NCBI GenBank assembly: GCA_937928385.1
Contig: CALEZD010000090.1
Coordinates: 1-15,632, forward strand
From: an uncultured Bacteroidota bacterium
GTDB taxonomy: Bacteria; Bacteroidota; Bacteroidia; Chitinophagales; Chitinophagaceae
Length of the DNA stretch: 15,632 nucleotides
Direction: 5' to 3'
The position numbers and the translations under genes were made by a program. The notes under the pieces are model-generated. The model saw nothing but the letters and a program-made list of their open reading frames with translations, was not told the origin of the DNA and ran no database searches. This document shows, one piece after another, positions 1 through 4,704 of this stretch; positions within the stretch are counted from its first letter, which is position 1; each line of letters starts with the position of its first letter.

Positions 1-302
1 AAAACAGGTATTTTTTCAGATAAACCTTTCAATATGCTGATATTTTCTCGGCATGAAACACAGTCACTTAATTTTAAGTCTACTAATATGCACTGTGCAT
101 GTGAAAAATGAGTGAATAACGTGAGTAGTAAGATTAATAGTTTCTTCATGTACGATTACAATTATACCACACCATTAATATGCCATACAATGGTTTATAA
201 GTTGTTTAAAACACATAATAATAAATGCCACCAAAATTAGTTAAGTACAAGTAATCAGGTGTACACCCTGATTACTTGTATATTCATATTGAATACTAAA
301 AA
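1..302. other. AT-rich non-coding stretch at left edge
   Basis: No convincing gene is visible here. The stretch is strongly AT-rich. It contains a small palindrome at 88-100 (ATGCAC-T-GTGCAT) and, at its right end, the large inverted repeat at 246-280 listed separately. The plus frame starting at base 1 stays open for 36 codons to a TGA at 109-111. It could be the tail of a gene entering from the left, but it shows no recognisable motif, so it is not called. Confidence 0.5.
246..280 (-). terminator. Perfect 14-bp inverted repeat behind the 114-aa gene
   Basis: The left arm TACAAGTAATCAGG (246-259) and right arm CCTGATTACTTGTA (267-280) are exact reverse complements around a 7-base spacer (260-266). 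The spacer region itself includes the 10-base palindrome GGTGTACACC (258-267), so the whole is nearly one continuous palindrome with a single extra C. It lies 22 bases past the stop codon of the small secreted protein read on the minus strand, where a terminator is expected. There is no run of U after the stem, so it is either a weak or factor-dependent terminator, an mRNA 3' stabilising hairpin, or an operator-like DNA site. The repeat is certain; its role is inferred. Confidence 0.5.
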
Positions 303-647
303 TTATTCTCCTTCAGGGTTTAGTAGTGGGAGTTCACCATCTGCTAAAAGAATAGCTTCTACTTCATCTGCTGCTTGCTGTGGGTTTGCTGGATCAACAG
401 GATAATCGATTTGCCCATCAACAGGTTCACCTGGTGGAATTACCAATTTTTCCTGTATGTCTATCTTCCCGTCGTCGTGAACCCGAATAACACATTTACT
501 TTCAGTACTTGTGGGACATGTTACATTTGTTGGAGTTATAACTCTTACTTTATTTGACTGAGGTCTTGTAAGAATAACTCCTGCGTTAGCAGATGTAATT
601 GAAATAAATAGCGTGCATACTGACGCAACAAGAAATGATTTTTTCAT
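303..647 (-). CDS. Small secreted protein with C-x7-C motif (paralogue A)
   Basis: Unrecognised 114-residue protein. Residues 1-22 form a typical Sec signal peptide (MKK, hydrophobic core, cleavage near SANA-G), so the mature product is about 92 residues and probably periplasmic or extracellular. The mature part has two cysteines, C44 and C52, in the pattern C-x7-C-V-I-R-V, suited to one disulfide. It is acidic and proline-rich in its second half and ends in the motif GELPLLNPEGE. The next minus-strand gene upstream (864-1238) has the same cysteine spacing, the same CV[IL]RV segment and a near-identical C-terminus, so the two are very likely paralogues. A gap of 216 bases separates them, so each may have its own promoter. 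The start at ATG 645-647 is set by the signal peptide. No function can be assigned. The two-cysteine layout loosely recalls other small exported Bacteroidota families such as DUF6520, but I cannot confirm membership. Confidence 0.75.
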   Translation of the reverse strand: MKKSFLVASVCTLFISITSANAGVILTRPQSNKVRVITPTNVTCPTSTESKCVIRVHDDGKIDIQEKLVIPPGEPVDGQIDYPVDPANPQQAADEVEAILLADGELPLLNPEGE

Positions 648-776
648 AGTTTAATTTTTTAAACATTTACCTATCTATAACAAGCGTTTTCGGATTATAC
701 GTCATCGTTCCTAAAGCGTATATTACCTAAATACATTTATAAATGAGGGAAATCATGAACTAAATAATTTATTTAT

Positions 777-796
777 TCACGGGCTACAGCCTGTGA
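777..796 (-). terminator. Hairpin downstream of the 124-aa gene
   Basis: TCACGGGC (777-784) and GCCTGTGA (789-796) can pair as an 8-bp stem (one G-T pair) around the loop TACA. It is the most GC-rich stretch in an otherwise AT-rich gap between the two small secreted-protein genes, 68 bases past the stop of the upstream one. On the minus strand it is followed by AT-rich sequence but no clean T run. A weak terminator or processing hairpin is possible. Confidence 0.3.
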
Positions 797-863
797 TTAA
801 TATTGGACATACAATACGTTAGATTGTTTTTTAACCTAATGTTATTTGACAAAAGATGTATTA

Positions 864-1238
864 TTATTCACCTCCCGGAGGATTAAGGTAGGGTATTTCT
901 CCACCTGACTCTATGATAGTTTTCATAGCGTCAAAACCTGTTTGAGCATCAGTATATGTCTGTCCCAAATCCAATGCATCTTCTTCGTTTGGCCCTTGTG
1001 ACGGAGTTGTTAATTCAGAGTTTACATCCCACATGAAATGTCCAACATCATCAATCCAGACCCTTAATACACATACAGGTTCTGTGTATTCTGTACACCT
1101 CCTGCCATTTGGAGTGCTGACAGCATAGAGATTCGGGAGATTTTCTTCAATAACCAGTGTCCAAGTAGCACTAGCTGTATCTGATATTAATAAACAAGAT
1201 AATAATGCAACGCAAGCTGCGATAAATTTACTTTTCAT
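864..1238 (-). CDS. Small secreted protein with C-x7-C motif (paralogue B)
   Basis: Unrecognised 124-residue protein with a Sec signal peptide (residues 1-24, cleavage near TASA-T). The mature protein of about 100 residues carries C48 and C56 as C-x7-C-V-L-R-V and ends in GEIPYLNPPGGE. Both features match the neighbouring 114-residue protein downstream (C-x7-C-V-I-R-V and GELPLLNPEGE), while the middle of the two proteins has diverged. This indicates an old tandem duplication under selection on the disulfide region and the C-terminus. The mature chain is acidic. The start is ATG 1236-1238, fixed by the signal peptide; no Shine-Dalgarno is visible, as is usual in this phylum. A 13-base T run lies about 110 bases upstream. 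A secreted signal, adhesin fragment, toxin-like or immunity-like peptide are all possible, and nothing in the sequence chooses between them. Confidence 0.75.
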   Translation of the reverse strand: MKSKFIAACVALLSCLLISDTASATWTLVIEENLPNLYAVSTPNGRRCTEYTEPVCVLRVWIDDVGHFMWDVNSELTTPSQGPNEEDALDLGQTYTDAQTGFDAMKTIIESGGEIPYLNPPGGE

Positions 1239-1350
1239 AAAAACAGTTTATTGGTTTTCCCTACTCTATTCACCGCTTTTCGGAATACGCGGACAAGTTA
1301 TCCTTGTTAGTGAACCGGTTCGTTGGATATTTTGCACTACAATGTTATAG

Positions 1351-1363
1351 TTTTTTTTTTTTT
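1351..1363. repeat. Homopolymer of 13 T
   Basis: Thirteen consecutive T on the plus strand (13 A on the minus strand), the longest single-base run noticed in the window. It lies 113 bases upstream of the start codon of the 124-residue secreted protein, within the zone where its promoter could be. Runs of this length are prone to slippage in replication and to sequencing error, so its exact length is uncertain. Confidence 0.8.
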
Positions 1364-1688
1364 CAAAAACAGGGTGTTTTTCCCATTTGGTTTTTTCATG
1401 CAAAAAACAGATTGTAAAAATAAAGCGTTTATATATTATACGATAAACAATATAACACAAATTTTAATCTTGTTTTAATACAATTAAACGTGTGAGTATT
1501 ATTACTAACCACCATAGTCACTCTCCCATTAACAAATTATCACAACAATTTTACGTATATTTACATAATAAATGCAGTTACTGATATAACTGTAAAAGCT
1601 CTTTGAAATACTGTACACCCACCACCTGCCTAACAAAAAGGAAAACCCAAACTGTAAACTTTTTTCAGGACGAGTCAGAGAATTTTTA

Positions 1689-1714
1689 TTCCATTTTATG
1701 GCATCAAAATGGAA
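1689..1714. repeat. 9-bp perfect inverted repeat
   Basis: TTCCATTTT (1689-1697) and AAAATGGAA (1706-1714) are exact reverse complements around an 8-base spacer. It is the first of three inverted repeats within 200 bases of non-coding DNA. No T run follows on either strand, so it does not look like an intrinsic terminator. Confidence 0.5.
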
Positions 1715-1821
1715 CATTTTTGCGCAAGCCTTGATAACCAGCTCTTTACGCAATCTGTCCGTGCAATTTTTCCAAAATCCGGCAACCTTTTGGCAACACT
1801 TGTCCCGCCAAGACGGTGATT

Positions 1822-1853
1822 TTGGGAACAAAATGGTCAAATTTTGTTCCCAA
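1822..1853. repeat. 13-bp perfect inverted repeat
   Basis: TTGGGAACAAAAT (1822-1834) and ATTTTGTTCCCAA (1841-1853) are exact reverse complements around the 6-base spacer GGTCAA. It lies 12 bases beyond the lipoprotein gene's terminator stem on the minus strand. Neither side has a T run, so it is not a standard intrinsic terminator. It could be a backup stem, a protein-binding operator, or the end of a degraded element. Confidence 0.6.
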
Positions 1854-1860
1854 CCCGCAC

Positions 1861-1889
1861 AAAAAAGCCGTATAATTTCTTATACGGCT
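1861..1889 (-). terminator. Rho-independent terminator for the lipoprotein gene
   Basis: Read on the minus strand, a perfect 10-bp stem AGCCGTATAA/TTATACGGCT (arms 1880-1889 and 1866-1875, loop GAAA) runs straight into TTTTTT (1866-1861). It begins 27 bases after the stop codon of the gene at 1917-2393. Stem, tight tetraloop and T run together make a classic intrinsic terminator, and mark the end of the minus-strand group that begins at the YkgJ-type gene. Confidence 0.85.
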
Positions 1890-1916
1890 CGTCAAAAAAT
1901 ATGTTCTGATACTGTA

Positions 1917-2393
1917 TTAATGGTCGGCCTCCATCAATGGCAGGTTAAATATATGCGTAGTATTAGTATTGTCCTGGATAATAATGAACGGCAGCCCGCC
2001 CTGTACATGCTGAGACCTGATGATATCCCAACCCTCGCCATATATATAATAGTTACCGGGTTTCAATCCTGAGAACGTAGCAACTGGCGGTTTGGTTATG
2101 TTTTTGTCATCGCGCACAGCCCATACAGAATCGTCGTACTGGCCGTTTACAGGTACTACAGATGCATCGTATTTGATGAATACCTTACAGCTGTCTATAT
2201 CTATGCCGTTATGATTCGGGGTAATTTTAAACGAAGCGTTGCCGCCTTTTCCGCCGGTGGGCTTGGGTGCCTGGCCGGTAGTGCTGGTAACGGTAACACT
2301 ATTTTCAGTGCGTTTAATCTTTTTACAACCCGCACCAACTAAAATAACTGCAGCCAATAATAACAAGTAACGGCTAAGCAATGCTGACTTCAT
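1917..2393 (-). CDS. Small lipoprotein, probable beta-sandwich fold
   Basis: A 158-residue predicted lipoprotein. Residues 1-22 are a basic, then strongly hydrophobic signal ending in VGAG-C23, the likely lipidated cysteine. This lipobox is slightly atypical (G at -3), but the position and length are right. A linker rich in T, K, P and G (about 24-50) leads to a compact beta-rich domain (about 52-155) with the segment SGLKPGNYYIYGEG (108-121), typical of Ig-like or carboxypeptidase-regulatory-like domains in which a loop before GxYxL-type strands is conserved. No catalytic residues are apparent. The protein is probably anchored in the outer membrane facing the periplasm or surface. It follows the GHL10 glycosidase gene after a 75-base gap, so it may be cotranscribed with it or have its own promoter, and it is followed by a strong terminator. 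The exact role is unknown. Confidence 0.8.
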   Translation of the reverse strand: MKSALLSRYLLLLAAVILVGAGCKKIKRTENSVTVTSTTGQAPKPTGGKGGNASFKITPNHNGIDIDSCKVFIKYDASVVPVNGQYDDSVWAVRDDKNITKPPVATFSGLKPGNYYIYGEGWDIIRSQHVQGGLPFIIIQDNTNTTHIFNLPLMEADH

Positions 2394-2468
2394 GCAAACA
2401 ATTGTTTTATGGACGTTGAAGATACAAAATTCGTTTAGAAAATGCCTGTTTTGCTAATTTTTATCCCG

Positions 2469-3986
2469 TCAATTTGCCGCCGGGCTAAAAACGTTGCTGG
2501 GCTGGCTTTCGTTCCATAGCCTGTCCAGTACGGTCACCACATAACGGGCGCCGGGGTGCTTTTGATAATCCCTGTCCGTATAGCTGATTTCCGTTTGTAC
2601 GGATATAATATTTTCGGCCCTGTCGAGGTTGATTTTTTCGTTTTTGCCAAAGCGGTACACGGCAAAGCGCAGGGGCTCCTGTGTGGGATTATCACCACTC
2701 CATTTCAGCAGCAATCCCAGTTCCTGCACCTCGCCGGCCAGGGTGGCAGGCGTAGGCGGTATGCTGTCCAGCCACTTCATCTGCGGCGGAAAGGCATAAT
2801 GCCTGTTGAACTGCGCCACGCTGTCTGATACTGCGGGGGAAATCTTATCAAAATTGGAGCTACTGTAAAAGATAGCGCCGGGGTTCTTAGTCTTGTTCCT
2901 GATGTCACGCAGCTGCCACATCAGCTCATTGGGGCTGTTCCAGGGTGGTTTGGTAGCGTTCAGCATACGGTACACGCCCAGTCCATAATAAGTATGCCTG
3001 CCGTAAGTATGCTTCTCCCACCAGGGCATCAGGGTCTCAAAGCCTACCAGCTTATGGCCATGCTCCCAATACAGTTGCGGTGCCAGGTAGTCTATCCAGC
3101 CCTGCTCCATCCATAGCAGCACGTCCGAGTAGAGGTCATCATAGCAGGTTTGGCCGCCGCGGGTTTCGGAGCCGCGAGGGTCTTTGCTGGCATTGCGCCA
3201 TACACCAAAGGGGCTGATACCGAACTTCACCCAGGGCTTCACTTGCTTGATGTTCGCATTCAGTACCGATACAAACAGGTCCACATTATTTCTGCGCCAG
3301 TCTTCCTTGTTCTTTATGTCGCCGCAAAAGCGGACGAAAGTAGCCTGGTCAGGAAACTCAACACCGGCTATGCGGTAAGGGTAGAAATAATCGTCGAGAT
3401 GTACCGCATCTATATCATAGCGCTTCACTACGTCCATAATGATGCGGGTAACGTATTCCCTCACTTGCGGTAGCCCGGGGTTCAGGTAGGTTTTGTCGCC
3501 GTAGTTTACCAGCCAGTCGGGGTGCTTGCGGGTCACATGTTCGGGCGGGTTGGGGTTTTTGCCTTTGATGGTCAGCGCCCTGTATGGATTGAACCAGGCA
3601 TGAAACTCCATATTACGTTTATGCGCCTCCTCTATCATGAAGCTGAGGGGGTCGTAATACGGGAAGGGTGGTTGCCCCTGCTTGCCTGTCAGGAAACGGC
3701 TCCAGGGTTCTTCTACAGAGTTGTAGAAAGCATCGCAGGCAGGGCGTACCTGCACTATCACGGCATTGCAGCCCAATGCCTTCAACTGCTCCAGCCTGTT
3801 GATGAACTCTGACTTCTGTTGCTCGGCAGGCAGCCCCGGTTTCGACGGCCAGTCAATGTTGGACACGGTAGCTATCCATGCCGCCCTGAATTCACGCTTG
3901 TTATCGCGGGCTGAAGCTGCATATACCATACTGGTAGCCAACAGCCATATTAATATGAACCTGTGGTAACGAAAAAAATATAACAC
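2469..3986 (-). CDS. Secreted family 10-like (GHL10/DUF187) glycoside hydrolase
   Basis: 505 residues, matching the GHL10 family that includes E. coli DigH (YddW), which cleaves peptide-free peptidoglycan glycan strands. Residues 1-26 are a signal peptide (hydrophobic core ILIWLLATSMVYA). The catalytic TIM-barrel domain spans about 30-400, with conserved REFRAAWIAT (31-40), VQVRPACDAFY (78-88), HLDDYFYP (196-203, acidic pair likely at the active site), SPFGVWRN (258-265) and APQLYW (302-307). A C-terminal FN3-like beta domain covers about 405-500. It is longer than DigH (439) because of this added domain. No lipobox cysteine is seen, so it is probably periplasmic or secreted rather than lipidated. 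The start is a GTG (3984-3986): no ATG in frame precedes the signal peptide, the next Met (residue 20) would destroy it, and a promoter-like box ends 26 bases upstream. The substrate is inferred as peptidoglycan glycan but is not proven. Confidence 0.9.
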   Translation of the reverse strand: MLYFFRYHRFILIWLLATSMVYAASARDNKREFRAAWIATVSNIDWPSKPGLPAEQQKSEFINRLEQLKALGCNAVIVQVRPACDAFYNSVEEPWSRFLTGKQGQPPFPYYDPLSFMIEEAHKRNMEFHAWFNPYRALTIKGKNPNPPEHVTRKHPDWLVNYGDKTYLNPGLPQVREYVTRIIMDVVKRYDIDAVHLDDYFYPYRIAGVEFPDQATFVRFCGDIKNKEDWRRNNVDLFVSVLNANIKQVKPWVKFGISPFGVWRNASKDPRGSETRGGQTCYDDLYSDVLLWMEQGWIDYLAPQLYWEHGHKLVGFETLMPWWEKHTYGRHTYYGLGVYRMLNATKPPWNSPNELMWQLRDIRNKTKNPGAIFYSSSNFDKISPAVSDSVAQFNRHYAFPPQMKWLDSIPPTPATLAGEVQELGLLLKWSGDNPTQEPLRFAVYRFGKNEKINLDRAENIISVQTEISYTDRDYQKHPGARYVVTVLDRLWNESQPSNVFSPAAN

Positions 3987-4012
3987 TATAATGTAACGGA
4001 TTATCCTCAGTG

Positions 4013-4020
4013 CGAAAGTA
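4013..4020 (-). promoter_or_regulatory. Possible -7 box for the GHL10 gene
   Basis: On the minus strand TACTTTCG (4020-4013) matches 7 of 8 positions of the Bacteroidota -7 consensus TAnnTTTG. A start of transcription about 7 bases further on would give a 5' leader of roughly 20 bases before the GTG at 3986. No good -33 TTG was found at the usual distance, so support is modest. Confidence 0.3.
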
Positions 4021-4069
4021 CACTTTTCAACAAAAGGATTGAATTTCCGTGCAGGTTTTTAGCCGTTAT

Positions 4070-4570
4070 TTACCACTCGTACTCACGCTCCACTCTCTTC
4101 TTCAGGCGTTTTACCAGCTCGTAGGTTGCGGGGCAGCGGTGTACGTTGTTGATAAATGTATCGTTGTAGAGGTTGAAGGGCTTTTTATTATGGTGGGGAA
4201 ACTCCGCGCAATCGGCAGGGCGTATGGCGTATATGGTACACATATTCTTATCATCCAGGAACTGGCAGGGAGTGGCGGTATTCATCCAATCGCCTGTTTC
4301 GTCCTTATACAGCCATTTGGCTTTGAAGTCCTTAGGCGTCATATTCAGGTGTGCCGAAATGCGTTTGACATCTTCCTTGGTATAAGTGGGGGACATGGTT
4401 TTGCAGCAGTTGGCACAGGCCAGGCATTCTACCTCCTTCCACGCGGCAGCATCTTCTTCTTTTACCAGCTTAGGCAGGTCTTCTGGTACTACTTTATCCA
4501 GCTTTTTCAGAAACTTGACGAGCTTATCTTTCTTTTTAGCGGCTTTCTTCTCAAACTTTTTTAAATCCAT
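4070..4570 (-). CDS. YkgJ-family cysteine-cluster protein
   Basis: 166-residue soluble protein of the YkgJ/CxxCxxCC family (formerly UPF0153), thought to bind zinc or an iron-sulfur centre; the biochemical role is not settled. The signature is at residues 49-56 (C49-LA-C52-AN-C55-C56), followed by further family cysteines C102, C111, C121 and C146 in the usual setting (TPCQFLD, CTIYAIRPADCAEFP). This is the complete expected set of eight. The N-terminus (1-45) is unusually lysine-rich (KKFEKKAAKKKDK) and probably helical. No signal peptide, so cytoplasmic. It is divergent from the large outer-membrane protein gene across 134 bases and lies 83 bases upstream of the GHL10 gene on the same strand. 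ATG 4568-4570 is the only sensible start. Confidence 0.88.
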   Translation of the reverse strand: MDLKKFEKKAAKKKDKLVKFLKKLDKVVPEDLPKLVKEEDAAAWKEVECLACANCCKTMSPTYTKEDVKRISAHLNMTPKDFKAKWLYKDETGDWMNTATPCQFLDDKNMCTIYAIRPADCAEFPHHNKKPFNLYNDTFINNVHRCPATYELVKRLKKRVEREYEW

Positions 4571-4608
4571 AAGGGTTATAAATATAGTAGTTTACCGATA
4601 TGCTATCG

Positions 4609-4616
4609 TATTTTTG
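4609..4616 (+). promoter_or_regulatory. Possible -7 box for the DUF5686 gene
   Basis: TATTTTTG fully matches the TAnnTTTG consensus and lies in the gap before the large plus-strand gene. It would imply a leader of about 80 bases. There is no clear -33 TTG, and the site lies inside the leader of the divergent gene, so this is a candidate only. Confidence 0.3.
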
Positions 4617-4635
4617 CCTGATTTTTTATTGAATG

Positions 4636-4643
4636 CAAAGGTA
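4636..4643 (-). promoter_or_regulatory. Probable -7 box for the YkgJ-type gene
   Basis: Minus-strand TACCTTTG (4643-4636), followed by C, is an exact match to TAnnTTTG and a common form of this promoter box in Bacteroidota. The inferred transcript would start near 4629, giving a leader of about 60 bases before ATG 4570. A -33 TTG at the proper spacing is not obvious. Confidence 0.45.
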
Positions 4644-4704
4644 CTATTAAACCGTTGCAGTTATTTACGGTTTAATAATAAAGATTACCCGCCTTTACCC
4701 GGCA

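Larger units (their letters stand above)
1239..1916. other. 678-bp non-coding stretch with clustered inverted repeats
   Basis: No credible gene. Short open frames on both strands (for example 1529-1840 minus, 1698-2072 plus, 1266-1460 minus) overlap each other, run into a neighbouring gene or cross homopolymers, and show no domain or signal peptide. The first part is AT-rich and includes a run of 13 T at 1351-1363. The right part (about 1600-1890) is somewhat less AT-rich and contains three perfect inverted repeats: 1689-1714, 1822-1853 and the terminator at 1866-1889. A decayed mobile element or a structured RNA would fit, but neither is shown. Confidence 0.5.

Noticed and set aside
1..111. 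Open plus-strand frame of 36 codons entering from the left edge
   Set aside because: Too short to judge, AT-rich, with no recognisable motif; chance opening is as likely as a true gene tail.
1266..1460. 64-codon minus-strand frame ending in KSGE, considered as a remnant third paralogue of the small secreted proteins
   Set aside because: Only the last few residues (IPKSGE) vaguely recall the GE ending of the pair. It lacks a signal peptide and the C-x7-C segment, and crosses the T13 run.
1529..2072. Overlapping open frames on both strands (1529-1840 minus; 1698-2072 plus)
   Set aside because: The plus-strand frame runs antisense through the terminator and the 3' part of the lipoprotein gene; the minus-strand frame crosses the 13-bp inverted repeat and has no signal peptide, domain or coherent composition. 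They overlap each other, and neither resembles a known protein.
2556..3969. Several long plus-strand frames opposite the GHL10 gene
   Set aside because: They are antisense shadows of a well-supported gene with conserved family motifs; their translations have no domain features.
4049..4564. 171-codon plus-strand frame opposite the YkgJ-type gene
   Set aside because: Shadow frame: the minus strand encodes the full eight-cysteine YkgJ signature, and the plus frame shows no family resemblance.
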